DNA from: Truepera sp965215315
GTDB lineage: Bacteria; Deinococcota; Deinococci; Deinococcales; Trueperaceae
DNA: 64,000 nt
Reading direction: 5' to 3'
Assembly (NCBI GenBank): GCA_965215315.1
Contig: CBDCDB010000008.1
Coordinates: forward strand, 2,294,001-2,358,000
A program made the translations under genes and the position numbers. Below the pieces are notes generated by a model. It made no database searches and was not told the origin of the DNA. It worked only from the letters and a program-made list of their open reading frames with translations. Shown here one piece after another: positions 18,240 to 27,086 of the stretch (position 1 is its first letter; each line of letters opens with the position of its first letter).

Positions 18240-18349
18240 AGCCTTACTATACCGGCCCGGCGCTTACCGGTTCGTCAGACGGGGTTTTAGGACAGTAGCA
18301 GAAGCCAAAAGCAAGAAGTAAGCGTTGAGAATGCAGAAAACGTCAGACA

Positions 18350-19335
18350 TACAGCGATTTGCGCTAGCTTTGATATAGCGTCATAGTGGAGCATGGCATA
18401 CTCACTCGACTTACGCGAACGAATTGTCGAAGCGGTAGCGGAAGGGCAGAAGCATCAGGACGTTGCAGCGCGCTTCAAGGTAGGCGTGGCGACGGTGCGG
18501 CGTTACCTCAGCCGCTCACGGGGAGCTGGCAGCCAAGGCACCACCGGGCCGCAGCGCGTTAATTCCAGCCGAAGCGTATGAGCTGCTGAGCGAACAAGTC
18601 AGACAGCATAACCAGGTCACCCTGGCCAGACACTGCGAACTCTGGGAAGAACAGCAGGGCGTCAAGGTCAGCATCGTAGCCATGTGCCGCACGATGCAGC
18701 GTGCTGATCTATCGAGAAAAAAAGACGTTGGGAGCGAGTGAACGTGACGAAGGGCAACGCTTGCGCTGGCTGGCTAAAGTGTTCTGTGTTGACCCAGGCA
18801 AAGTCGTCTTTGTCGATGAGAGCGGCTTTAACTTTGCTATGACACCTCTCTACGCCCGTGCTCCGAAGGGGGAACGCGCTTACAACCAAGTGCCCCGTAA
18901 CCGGGGTGAGAATACCAGCCTCATCGCCGCCCTTTCCCTTAACGGACTGCAAGCTCCTATGACACTTCAGGGCAGCGTTGACGGCCTTGCGTTCGAGACC
19001 TATGTCGAGCAGATGCTTGTACCTACCCTTACCCCAGGTCAGATCGTCGTGCTGGACAACCACCGTATCTATAAAGGCGATAGGGTCGCCGAATTGCTGG
19101 CTTCCAAAGGCTGCTCGCTGCTTTTCCTGCCACCTTACTCACCGGACCTGAACCCCATCGAAGAAGCGCTTTCTAAAATCAAGACCTTCGTCAAAGCGAG
19201 CCAGGCACGAGCTCGAGACGCCCTCGATCAAGCCATTGCCGCTGCCCTGAAAACCATCTCCTTGCAAGACATCCTTGGCTGGTTCGGTCATTCCGGCTAT
19301 AACCTACGCTATCAGTGATTACGCAAAGCGCTGTA
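18350..19335 (+). mobile_element. IS630-family insertion sequence, degraded copy
   Basis: Terminal inverted repeats TACAGCGATTTGCG (18350-18363) and CGCAAAGCGCTGTA (19322-19335) differ at one base and begin and end with TA, the IS630 target duplication. The 986 bp between them hold one transposase reading broken twice. The right end lies 12 bases from a copy of the window's intergenic repeat. Confidence 0.85.
18393..19318 (+). pseudogene. IS630-family transposase, two frame changes
   Basis: The N-terminal helix-turn-helix (MAYSLDLRERIVEAV, then VATVRRYLSRS) is in one frame to about 18520. The middle part (ELAAKAPPGRSALIPAEAYEL) is in the next frame, reached at a G4 run (18520-18523) that reads correctly as G3. 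The DDE domain (KVVFVDESGFNFAM, QIVVLDNHRIYK, FLPPYSPDLNPIEEALSKIK) is in the third frame, reached at an A7 run at 18717-18723 that would read correctly as A6. All three catalytic acidic residues are present. Either both are indels and the gene is dead, or the A7 site is a slippage site. Confidence 0.85.
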
Positions 19336-19347
19336 GGTGGACTCTCA

Positions 19348-19434
19348 GCAGGCTTCAGCTGGTCAGGAACGCGCTCAGCCCGAGATTCACTGACCATCAC
19401 GCACATTCCAAGATGATACTTTAGGGCAATCTCC
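19348..19434 (+). repeat. Intergenic repeat copy 1
   Basis: It starts AGCAGGCTTCAGCTGGTC and ends CACATTCCAAGATGATACTT, with a tail resembling copies 6 and 7 (CAATCTC). It is 12 bases from the right end of the IS630 copy. Confidence 0.65.
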
Positions 19435-19468
19435 CATGAAAACGTCATCACTAAACGTTCAGCATGCC

Positions 19469-20596
19469 TCAGGTAGATTTCTGGGCGTCTCGCATCGACG
19501 CGGCTTCGGCGCGGCGTTCGGCCACCTCAGCAGCGGCGTCCGAGGTCGTCCAGCCCTGCGCCGCCGCGTGTTCGGCAGCGGCGGCGGTGTCTTGGGTCAG
19601 CATCAGGGTGCTGCCGTCTTGAGCGAGTTTGCGGGCGAGTTTCTGCACGCTTTCACGCCGCTCGGCGTCGGCGACGTCACGGATATAGATGCCCAGAATA
19701 CGCCCCGGAAAATCGTGGACTGTTTCGTGATAGATCTCCGGGTCTTCCTGACCCGAGTCGCCAATCAGGATAAAGGGCAGCTGCGGATAGGTTTCTAAAA
19801 GCTGCCGAATTGCCGCCCTTTTGTGTTCGCCGTGTGAGGCCGGCAGGAGTTCGGTGGCGCTGAGCCCCCAGTCGCGGAGCAGAACCGGGCCAAGCGGAAT
19901 CTGGTTGAGCGCCATGAACTCGGTCAGGACGTCGTAGAGGTTCCAGGGGGAGGACGATACATAAAAAAGCGGATTGTCCGCCTCGTTACCCCCGCGCCCC
20001 AGCGCCTCGTAAAACCCTGCAACGCCTTCAAACGGCAACCGGGTATAAGCGTTGCCGAACAGCACCTGACGCGCGAGGCTGCGGAGGCTCGTCGCGCCGG
20101 TCTGAAGCACGGTGTCGTCAATATCGCTGATGACGCCGAACTGCGCGGCGGCTGAAGGGATGAGCACAGACGCTTCGGCGCGGACGGGCGGGGTGCGCCT
20201 AGGTTGGGTCAGCTCGAGCCCCAACTTCAGCAAGTTAGCCTCACCCGGTTCAGCTTCGGGAATATCTAACCACTGGGCAAAGTGCCCTTCTTCATCTGCG
20301 CGTAACGACTGCGAAAAATCCGCGACTCCCGTCAGCGTCACGTTCAGCTCGGCGTCCGCCACTTCACCGCTGCGAAAGCGTTTCCACGTTCCTTTGAGGT
20401 TGTCCCACAAAGAATCTTCAGCGGTCGCCGCCGTAATCCCGTTGTCTTCCAGCACCCGACCTAACAAGAAAGCTCGCCCCGGTACGCCGTAACCGAGGTA
20501 ACTCTGCACGAGCAGCGGGTCTTTATCGTCAACACCTGAAAAAGCCCGGTCGAACTGTGTTTCGGCTTGGTGGATGAGTTTGTGCCAGCGTGACAT
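19469..20596 (-). CDS. App1-family phosphatase (DUF2183), second copy
   Basis: 375 residues. A small beta-rich N-terminal domain (about 30-140) is followed by the App1/LNS2-like HAD phosphatase domain with FGVISDIDDTVLQTG (nucleophile motif DxDDT near 160), NPLFYVSSSPWNLYDVL (motif II) and LPFILIGDSGQEDPEIY (motif III). Yeast App1 is a phosphatidate phosphatase; bacterial members are less studied. The start is one base after the stop of a homologous gene, so both are one operon from tandem duplication. The C-terminal Ala/Glu-rich tail is variable. Confidence 0.88.
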   Translation of the reverse strand: MSRWHKLIHQAETQFDRAFSGVDDKDPLLVQSYLGYGVPGRAFLLGRVLEDNGITAATAEDSLWDNLKGTWKRFRSGEVADAELNVTLTGVADFSQSLRADEEGHFAQWLDIPEAEPGEANLLKLGLELTQPRRTPPVRAEASVLIPSAAAQFGVISDIDDTVLQTGATSLRSLARQVLFGNAYTRLPFEGVAGFYEALGRGGNEADNPLFYVSSSPWNLYDVLTEFMALNQIPLGPVLLRDWGLSATELLPASHGEHKRAAIRQLLETYPQLPFILIGDSGQEDPEIYHETVHDFPGRILGIYIRDVADAERRESVQKLARKLAQDGSTLMLTQDTAAAAEHAAAQGWTTSDAAAEVAERRAEAASMRDAQKST

Positions 20597-21862
20597 TTAG
20601 GAACCTCCCTCTTTGGTGGAGCGTGCTGCCGCCTCATCGGGCCTACCGAACGCAGTATCTAAAAAGGTCGTGTCGCGCTCTTTTTCGGCGCGCATCGCCG
20701 CCAGCGCCGCCTCGTCGATCCAGCCCTGCGCCAGAGCGTGCTGCGCCGCTGCCAAAGTGTCGCTCGCCAAGACGAGCTGACTGCCCTGTTCTTCGACACG
20801 TTGCCCGAGCGCGGTAACGACGCCCCGACGCGTCTCACCGCTGACGTCGCGGATGTAAACGCTCAAGATGCGTCCGGGATAGCGGGCGACGATTTCGCCG
20901 TAAATTTCGGGGTCTTGCTCACCGGAATCGCCGATTAAGATAAACGGCAAGTCTGGAAAGGTGTCCAGAATGCGGTGAATCTCACCCTGCTTAAACGCCC
21001 CGTGTTCGCCGGGAAAGAGCTCACCGGTACCGCCGCGCCACGCCCGCAGGTTAAGCGGGCCTAAAGGAATCTGACCGAGGGTCAGGAACTCGAGCAGTAA
21101 ATCGTAGAGGTTCCAGGGGCTTGACGACACGTAAAAGAGCGGGTTGCGGGCGGGCTCGGTGCCTTGTGCCGTGTTTTTTGCGGTAATTTTTGTGGTGCCC
21201 TGCTCGAGCGCCCTGTAAAAGGTTGCCACGCCGCGAAACGGCAACCGTGTATGCGCGTTGCCGAACAGCACCGCGCCCATAACCCGTACCCAGCGCGTGA
21301 CGTCGGTCTGCACGACGGTATCGTCCATGTCGCTAATCACGCCGAACTGCGCGTCCATGTCCGGGACGAGCACGCGTCCGACCGCCTCTGCCGCCTCGAC
21401 ACCTCGGCGCTCCGGCGAGAGCAGTGTGTAGGCGACTTCCGTCCAGCCTGACGGAGCCGCTTCGGGCAGCTCGAGCCGCGCCTTAAAGTAACCTTGCGCG
21501 TCGGCCTCGATCTCTTGTTCGCCCCCCGGATAATTAACCTTGAGGCGGGCGTGCGGCACCTTGTCGCTGACAAACCGTTTGTAAGTATCTAAAAAGTTAC
21601 GCCAGCGGCTCGCGTCGGGCGCGGCAATCTCGAGCCCCTTATCTTCAATCACCCGGCCCCGGACGAAGAGCAGCGTAGGCGTCCCAAAACTTAAGTAAGG
21701 CACAATTTCAAACGGGCGCTTCGAGCGAAACCGCCTGAGTTTACGGAAGGTCGTAAAGTCGCGCTCGAGGCTCAGCAAAAAGCGGGCCAGCGTTCCCTTG
21801 ACCTTTTGCAGCACCGTCGCTCTAACCATAACTAAAGGTGCTGTAACTAAAAGTACACCCAA
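20597..21862 (-). CDS. App1-family phosphatase (DUF2183), first copy
   Basis: About 410-421 residues, homologous to its downstream neighbour along its length: FGVISDMDDTVVQTD, NPLFYVSSSPWNLYDLLLEF, LPFILIGDSGEQDPEIYGEIV, and the same C-terminal AAQHALAQGWIDEAAL module. A predicted phosphatidate- or lipid-phosphate phosphatase of the HAD superfamily, without signal peptide. The start is uncertain: TTG 21862 has a GGGTGG-like site; ATG 21829 is the alternative. The two copies are clearly diverged, so duplication is old. Confidence 0.87.
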   Translation of the reverse strand: MGVLLVTAPLVMVRATVLQKVKGTLARFLLSLERDFTTFRKLRRFRSKRPFEIVPYLSFGTPTLLFVRGRVIEDKGLEIAAPDASRWRNFLDTYKRFVSDKVPHARLKVNYPGGEQEIEADAQGYFKARLELPEAAPSGWTEVAYTLLSPERRGVEAAEAVGRVLVPDMDAQFGVISDMDDTVVQTDVTRWVRVMGAVLFGNAHTRLPFRGVATFYRALEQGTTKITAKNTAQGTEPARNPLFYVSSSPWNLYDLLLEFLTLGQIPLGPLNLRAWRGGTGELFPGEHGAFKQGEIHRILDTFPDLPFILIGDSGEQDPEIYGEIVARYPGRILSVYIRDVSGETRRGVVTALGQRVEEQGSQLVLASDTLAAAQHALAQGWIDEAALAAMRAEKERDTTFLDTAFGRPDEAAARSTKEGGS

Positions 21863-21973
21863 ATGTCCACCCGGCGGAAGCTCTCACGAACCCTAATATA
21901 CTCGCTTTAGAGCCGCCTGACCTTACCGGAACCTGCAAAGGCGACAAGTCCGCAAGTGTTGTGTACGTGCGGC

Positions 21974-22001
21974 TTGACCATCAGGCGTACCCCGTGATAG
22001 G
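21974..22001 (+). promoter_or_regulatory. Possible promoter for tRNA-Ile
   Basis: TTGACC at 21974-21979 and GATAGG at 21996-22001 are 16 bases apart, with TG just before the second box, about 55 bases ahead of the tRNA. Confidence 0.4.
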
Positions 22002-22055
22002 CTTTTCTGCCTGACGGTCAGCGCCTGTACGCGCCTGACCTACGATCGTAAACGC

Positions 22056-22132
22056 GGGCGATTAGCTCAGTTGGTTAGAGCGCGTCGCTGATAACGACGA
22101 GGTCAGTGGTTCAAATCCACTATCGCCCACCA
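22056..22132 (+). tRNA. tRNA-Ile (anticodon GAT)
   Basis: A complete 77-base cloverleaf. The acceptor stem GGGCGAT pairs with ATCGCCC, and the anticodon stem CGTCG/CGACG encloses CTGATAA with GAT at 22090-22092. The T-loop reads TTCAAAT and CCA is encoded at 22130-22132. It is not in an rRNA operon here. Confidence 0.97.
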
Positions 22133-22160
22133 AATCCTGCCGTAAAAAGCAGGATTTTTC
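22132..22160 (+). terminator. Terminator after tRNA-Ile
   Basis: Arms AAATCCTGC and GCAGGATTT with an eight-base A-rich loop, followed by TT; the stem begins at the tRNA end. Confidence 0.85.
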
Positions 22161-22170
22161 GTGTTGTGCA

Positions 22171-22274
22171 GCAGGTAGTATCTGGGAACGGACGCTCTCG
22201 CCTTTAATTAAACCGTCTAGCATGTACATTCTGAGGTGATTACGGTAGCTTCTAACTGCTTAAGTGCTATATAT
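22171..22274 (+). repeat. Intergenic repeat copy 2 (long form)
   Basis: GCAGGTAGTATCTGGGAACG at the left; TAGCATGTACATTCTGAGGT in the middle; a tail ending TGCTTAAGTGCTATAT. It matches the reverse complement of copy 3 closely over about 100 bases. Confidence 0.8.
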
Positions 22275-22347
22275 GGCAGTTGCCAGGTTGGCCCAAGGCG
22301 GTACAATCGTAAAAACCGAGCGTTCAGCACGACTCAGGACGATTGGT

Positions 22348-22620
22348 TCAGGTTTCGGTGGGGCGTTTGAAGATGAGCGACGAACTCGTCAGATGGAGGT
22401 CGTGTGCGCCCTTGGACTCTTCAACCGAACTCATATCTATAACTCCGGAGAGCTCCCAGCCTTCTCCGCCCAACCTGCTGAGTAGGTCGATAAGCCGCGT
22501 TCCCGGCGCAGCTTGTTCGGGCTCGCCTTTGCCTAAAATAATGAGGCGGCTGTGTCCCTCTTTCACTGGTTTGGTCGTCATCATGACCTGCAGGTATTCC
22601 CATGTGTTCATACTCGCCAT
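22348..22620 (-). CDS. Small DUF4177-like protein
   Basis: About 90 residues from ATG 22620 (or 22611). The pattern MNTWEYLQVMMTTK ... LIDLLSRLGGEGWELSGVIDM resembles DUF4177 proteins, whose hallmark is WEY at the start and an LGxEGWEL turn. No function is established for this group. There is no signal peptide. The longer upstream frame adds residues that do not fit the family. It sits between a repeat copy and the HtrA gene. Confidence 0.7.
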   Translation of the reverse strand: MASMNTWEYLQVMMTTKPVKEGHSRLIILGKGEPEQAAPGTRLIDLLSRLGGEGWELSGVIDMSSVEESKGAHDLHLTSSSLIFKRPTET

Positions 22621-22726
22621 AGTAGCTGAAACAGTCCTAAAATGTAACCGTCTTGTGGCGCAGGCAGCTCGGGGCATTGCTCGAGCAAAGTACCTGCAAC
22701 CTAATTAAGTAGCACAGTGCGTCAGC

Positions 22727-23941
22727 CTAGCCGCTGAAAACGTCGCGCTTGCCGCCTAGCTCGAGCTCGAGCGTCACCACACCGCCGCCCCGCGCGACCT
22801 CGATTTCGACCTTTTGCCCAACCTGTTTACGGCGCAGTACCCCCGTAAGCGCGTCAGAGGTCGGCGTCCTCTCGCCGTCCACCGAAACGATGACGTCAGC
22901 CACGACCTGCACTGCACTTACGTCGCTGCCAAAGACCTGCCGCTGCACGGCGTCACGTAAACCTGCTTCGGCGGCGGGGCCGTCTGGCTGAACGCTGCCG
23001 ACAATTACCCCCGGCAACGGGCCTAGCGCTAGGCCGCGCGGCACGTCCGGGTCGTAGCTTTCGATACCCGGTAGGCCGATAACAAAACCGATGACCGGCA
23101 CGTCGCGCTGCTCGCCCTGCCGGAGCGCAGCCAATACGTCGCCGCCTGAAGTGACCGGCACCGCGTAGGCCGCGTAACCGTCGTCTTGAGGGAGCATATC
23201 GAGGAGCGGCAGCAGCCCCCGACGCGGCGCCGCTAGCGTGCGGCGCGGCATAAAGGCGATGTAGCTGACCACACCGACGGCGCGGCCCGCCTCATCTAGC
23301 ACCGGCCCACCCGAATCACCAGGGGCAAGCGCGGCGCTCAGTTCAAAGGTGCCGTCGGCAAACGTCGCCTCTACCGCGGCAACGTCGAGGCGGCGCACCT
23401 CGCCCGCACGCCCCTGCAAAAAGTCGCCGCGGCTGTTGCCAATCGCCACGACGCGGCTGCCGACCACCGGGTCGCCCGGTGACACCTCTAAATAAGGTAC
23501 GTTTTCGGCGTTTTCGGCTTTTAGGAGCGCGAGGTCGCGGTAGGCGTCGAAACCGACGAGCTCGAGCGGGTAACGTTTTCCGCCCGGACTGCGGGCGCTC
23601 AGCGTCACTTCGCCGGGAACGTTCGAGCCTGCGTCGATGACGTGGTAAGCCGTCAGCACGAGACCGTCCGGTGAGATAAAAAAGCCGGTCCCGACGCCGA
23701 GCGGGGTACCTGAAAAGGTCATGAGGCTCGAGCCGATTTCAATCTGTAAGGTAGCCGGACGCGACTTTTGGAAGGTGTCTAACAGGGTGCCGGTAGGTGG
23801 TACGACCTCGGGCAGTTCAGGGAAACCCCGCTGCACGAACGCCGCCTCGCGCGGTGGGGCCGGATAGAACTCATAAAACGCAAGCGCGGCGGCTAAGAGC
23901 GATAAAAGAAAGAGAAATCGGAGCGGCTTAAAGCGCGTCAT
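22727..23941 (-). CDS. HtrA/DegP-type S1C serine protease with PDZ domain
   Basis: 404 residues. An N-terminal hydrophobic segment (LRFLFLLSLLAAALAFYEF) suggests an uncleaved membrane anchor or signal peptide. The trypsin-like domain carries the catalytic triad: VLTAYHVIDAG (His), FDAYRDLALLKAE (Asp) and LAPGDSGGPVLDEAG (Ser). A C-terminal PDZ domain follows (about 305-395, PLPGVIVGSVQPDGPAAEAGL ... DVIVSVDGERTPTSDAL). It would degrade or chaperone misfolded envelope proteins. A segment of about 50 residues between protease and PDZ (GYAAYAVPVTSGGDV) matches the usual substrate-pocket region. Confidence 0.92.
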   Translation of the reverse strand: MTRFKPLRFLFLLSLLAAALAFYEFYPAPPREAAFVQRGFPELPEVVPPTGTLLDTFQKSRPATLQIEIGSSLMTFSGTPLGVGTGFFISPDGLVLTAYHVIDAGSNVPGEVTLSARSPGGKRYPLELVGFDAYRDLALLKAENAENVPYLEVSPGDPVVGSRVVAIGNSRGDFLQGRAGEVRRLDVAAVEATFADGTFELSAALAPGDSGGPVLDEAGRAVGVVSYIAFMPRRTLAAPRRGLLPLLDMLPQDDGYAAYAVPVTSGGDVLAALRQGEQRDVPVIGFVIGLPGIESYDPDVPRGLALGPLPGVIVGSVQPDGPAAEAGLRDAVQRQVFGSDVSAVQVVADVIVSVDGERTPTSDALTGVLRRKQVGQKVEIEVARGGGVVTLELELGGKRDVFSG

Positions 23942-24227
23942 GACAGTGCAGTACCTTTCACTTGCCGAACGCGGCCCGAACGGTTTTCGGCGAGTTCCAA
24001 AAAGCGTGTCGTGAGCGCGTCAGGTAAAACCAGTTTACGGCGTTACGGGGCGAAGAACTGTCAGCTACCGGGCGCTCGGGGCGCAGTTCACCTCGCTTTA
24101 AAAGAAACCCTGAACACTGTCTCAAATGTCGCCTTCAGTACTTTCTTAAGCACAATCTTAAACATAGCTAAACCTGCGCCTGGGCAGCACACATCGGCGT
24201 CGTAAAAGATTTGGGTATAGTCCTGGT
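23942..24227. other. Divergent intergenic region htrA-nrnA
   Basis: 286 bases without a supported gene. It must carry the promoters for both flanking genes. I see no clear terminator or repeat-family member. Confidence 0.4.
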
Positions 24228-25292
24228 ATGACGTCTCATCCTGCAAAAGATTTAGAGCGTCCCGGCAACCGGGGCGAAGCCGACTACGCAGGGCGTATTG
24301 CCGAGATTGCCCAGACCCTGGCGGCGTGGGACGGGCCTGTCGTTTTGGCAACGCATGTTGACCCGGACGGCGACGCGATCGGCAGTGCGCTCGCGCTTAA
24401 GCGGGCGCTCGCCACGTTAGGTAAAAGAACCTATTTTCCGTGTACACCGCCGCGTTACCTCGAGTTTCTAGATGAACCCGGCGAACTCTCCGCGCCGCTT
24501 GCGGTGTTGCCGGAGGGCGCACTCGTTGCCGTCCTCGACGTTGAGGTGAGTGACCGGCTCGCTGGCGTACCCGTTGCCGGAACAGCGGTCACGGGCGCAC
24601 AGTTTACGGTTGTCCTAGACCATCACGGGACGAACAACCGTGCTGGCGACCTCGTGTGCGTGCAGCCGAACTGCGCGGCGACCGCGCAGATGGTTAAAGA
24701 AGTCATCGACAGGCTACCCGTAGACTGGACGCCGGAACTGGCAACGCCCTGCCTGACAGGACTTTTGACCGACACCGGCAACTTTCGCTACACCAACACG
24801 ACACCCGAGGTGCTCCGCACTGCCGCCGACTTGCTGATTGAGGGCGTTGACTACGCCGAACTCAACGACCGGCTGGCGTGGCGGCACCCCGACTATTTTC
24901 GGATGCTCGGCAAGGTGATGAGTACCGCGACGTTTCCTATGGGCGGCCTCGTCGCCTACGCCGAAATCACGCAGGCGATGCGCGCCGAAATCGGCCCGAC
25001 CGACGACGACTCGAGCGACTACGTGGGCCTGATTCGTTACGCGGCGGGCAGCGTCGTAGCGCTCTTTTTACGCGAAGAACCCGCTGAAGGCGGAAGGCCT
25101 AAAGTCAAGGTCTCGGTGCGGGCGCGGCACGACGTCTCGGCGCAGGCGATTTGTGTTGCATTAGGCGGCGGCGGACACGTCGCGGCGGCGGGGGCAACCC
25201 TGCGAGCGGATTTGGAAACGGCAAAAGCGAAGGTATTAGCGGCAGTTCGGGATGAACTCGAGGGAGCAGGTTACAACGTACCTGAAGGGTAG
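24228..25292 (+). CDS. DHH-family phosphoesterase (NrnA-like oligoribonuclease/pAp phosphatase)
   Basis: 354 residues. The DHH domain shows THVDPDGDAIGSALAL (motif I), VLDVEVSDR, the signature LDHHGTNN (motif III), TDTGNFRYTNTT (motif IV). The C-terminal DHHA1 domain ends in VALGGGGHVAAAGATL, the GGGH substrate-binding motif. NrnA degrades nano-RNAs and 3'-phosphoadenosine 5'-phosphate using Mn2+. Full length for the family. It is followed by intergenic repeats, so it is probably a single gene. Confidence 0.92.
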   Translation: MTSHPAKDLERPGNRGEADYAGRIAEIAQTLAAWDGPVVLATHVDPDGDAIGSALALKRALATLGKRTYFPCTPPRYLEFLDEPGELSAPLAVLPEGALVAVLDVEVSDRLAGVPVAGTAVTGAQFTVVLDHHGTNNRAGDLVCVQPNCAATAQMVKEVIDRLPVDWTPELATPCLTGLLTDTGNFRYTNTTPEVLRTAADLLIEGVDYAELNDRLAWRHPDYFRMLGKVMSTATFPMGGLVAYAEITQAMRAEIGPTDDDSSDYVGLIRYAAGSVVALFLREEPAEGGRPKVKVSVRARHDVSAQAICVALGGGGHVAAAGATLRADLETAKAKVLAAVRDELEGAGYNVPEG

Positions 25293-25339
25293 CAAAAAAG
25301 ATTACAAAGAGACCGTGACGGCACTCTTGGAGACCGGTA

Positions 25340-25374
25340 GCAGATAGCATCTGGTTTGCAACGCTCTTACTTTC
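25340..25374 (+). repeat. Partial intergenic repeat preceding copy 5
   Basis: AGCAGATAGCATCTGGTTTG and AACGCTCTTA correspond to the left third of the repeat, immediately upstream of a full copy. Confidence 0.6.
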
Positions 25375-25452
25375 AGCAGGTATCATCTGGTCGGAAACGC
25401 TCTCAGTCCTGGTTTTGTTGACTAGCACGTACATTCCAAGATGATACCTAGC
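25375..25452 (+). repeat. Intergenic repeat copy 5 (best palindrome)
   Basis: Perfect 11-base terminal inversion: AGGTATCATCT at 25378-25388 and AGATGATACCT at 25439-25449, a 72 bp unit. TCGGAAACGCTCTC and TAGCACGTACATTCC lie inside. Confidence 0.85.
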
Positions 25453-25625
25453 AGAAGAAGCAGGGCAACATTATTTGGAAGGGCTTATGAGTTTCAAGGA
25501 CTGCACGATCTGCTGACGTAAAGTATAGTCACCTCTACACCGAAGGTTTTTACGCCCTGATTCTTAACTTCTTAATGACCTTTCAGCACCGTAAAACCCG
25601 TTACGAGCGCAGTTAAGGCAATCCC

Positions 25626-26762
25626 TTATGACGGCCCGAAGGGTTCTCTGGGCTGCGCCCGCTGTGCTTGACTCTGCGCCTGACGACGCGGCAAGGCAAA
25701 CCCGAAACGGCTGCCCTGACCCGGCGTACTTTCAACCCAGACGCGCCCGCCGTGAAGTTCGCACAAGCGTTTGGCAAGGGCCAGACCGAGACCCGCGCCG
25801 CTTTCGCTCTGCCCTTCAAAGGGGCTGACCCGGAAAAAGGGCTGAAAGATGTGCGGCAGGTCGTCCGGAGCGATGCCGATACCGTTGTCAACAACTTCGC
25901 AGCGGAACTCGCCCGCATCGGCGCTCAGCAAAATCTCTATCCGCCCGCCGATCGGCGTAAACTTGACCGCGTTTGACAAGTAGGCGTTTAGTATCTGCAT
26001 CAACCTCCGCGCGTCGGTGTAGAGCATGATCGCCGCCTCGCCCGAGACGTGAGCACGCAAGCCTTTGGCGTTGGCAGCCTCGCTCAGCCCCTTTAGCGTA
26101 CGCGTCAAGACCGTCTCAAAAGAAATGTGTTCGCGGTAGAGCGTCAGTTCACCGGACTCGAGCTGAGACAGGTCAATGAGTCCCTCGACGAGCGCCACGA
26201 GCTGCGCCCCGGAAGCCTGAATCAGCGCCAGATACGCCTGCTGTTCGGCGCTCAGCGCCGGGTCGTCCTCTAAGAGCTGCGCGTAACCGATGACTGAAGT
26301 TAGCGGCGTACGAAGTTCGTGTGAAACGGTCGCCAAAAACTCGCTTTTAACACGGTTGGCACGTTCTAACTCGAGGTTTTTACGCTCTAATTCGGCCTGA
26401 TAACGCCTGAGCGCAGCCTGGGTACTGCCTTGGACGCTCACCGTGCGGAGGGAGAAGAGCCCCAGCGCCCGCCCTTCCCAATCGAACGTACGAGTCGCCA
26501 GTTCAGCCGCGAGCTGTTTACCACCGCGAGAGATGACCGTGGCTTCATAGAATAGGGGTTCACCGTCAGCGGACTCGAGCGGCTCACCGTCCGACCGGAC
26601 AAAATGCCCAAACGGCCTGCCGCGCAGTTCGCCCGGTTCGTAACCCAGATAGTGTGCAAAAGCCTCGTTGAGCTCGAGGATAACCCCGGCTTCACAGATC
26701 GCGGTGCGCTCTATGCCCAGCTCGACAAGGGTTTTTAGCTGGGGCGTTTTTACGTCGCTCAC
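25626..26762 (-). CDS. PAS-domain sensor histidine kinase
   Basis: 378 residues, apparently cytoplasmic. A PAS domain (about 15-125, ICEAGVILELNEAFAHYLGYEPGELRG), a short coiled coil (RYQAELERKNLELERANRVKSE), the HisKA dimerisation helix with the H-box FLATVSHELRTPLTSVIGYAQLL (His near 150), and a HATPase_c domain with NAVKFTP (N-box), VVDNGIGIAPDDLPHIFQPF (G1/F) and GAGLGLALAKRLCELHGG (G2). No response regulator is adjacent, so it is an orphan kinase. Its signal is unknown; lack of membrane segments suggests an internal cue. Confidence 0.92.
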   Translation of the reverse strand: MSDVKTPQLKTLVELGIERTAICEAGVILELNEAFAHYLGYEPGELRGRPFGHFVRSDGEPLESADGEPLFYEATVISRGGKQLAAELATRTFDWEGRALGLFSLRTVSVQGSTQAALRRYQAELERKNLELERANRVKSEFLATVSHELRTPLTSVIGYAQLLEDDPALSAEQQAYLALIQASGAQLVALVEGLIDLSQLESGELTLYREHISFETVLTRTLKGLSEAANAKGLRAHVSGEAAIMLYTDARRLMQILNAYLSNAVKFTPIGGRIEILLSADAGEFRCEVVDNGIGIAPDDLPHIFQPFFRVSPFEGQSESGAGLGLALAKRLCELHGGRVWVESTPGQGSRFGFALPRRQAQSQAQRAQPREPFGPS

Positions 26763-27086
26763 CGCTGCGCCTCGCCGTGCCGTGTTTCGCCGTGAAACTG
26801 CGCGTCGCCGTAAAATCGTGGGGAGCTCGAGGAGCGGTTCGAACAGGCCATATTGAGGTCAGTATAATTGGCCTGAACTGCCCGACTCGGGTCAGATGCC
26901 GTAGACTTGCGCCGTAAAAACTTGTCACACAAACTTTTTTACAAACATTTTGCCGTAAACCTTTATAAAACCTCGAGCCTGAACCGGTCTTGGCGTGACT
27001 GAGCTGTGCTTCAAACCAGCGCTTTAGAACCGTTTTCAGCACGGGCGTGCTAGCATAAAAGCCCGGAGAGGATGGCCAGGGTAATC
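26763..27086. other. Divergent intergenic region kinase-pyrG
   Basis: 324 bases without a recognised gene. GGAGAGG at 27065-27071 and AGGG at 27078-27081 precede the two candidate pyrG starts. No terminator is seen. Confidence 0.45.

Larger units (their letters stand above)
25293..25625. other. Repeat-containing gap between nrnA and the histidine kinase
   Basis: 333 bases without a gene. It holds one partial and one complete copy of the intergenic repeat; the rest (25454-25625) has nothing recognised. Confidence 0.6.
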
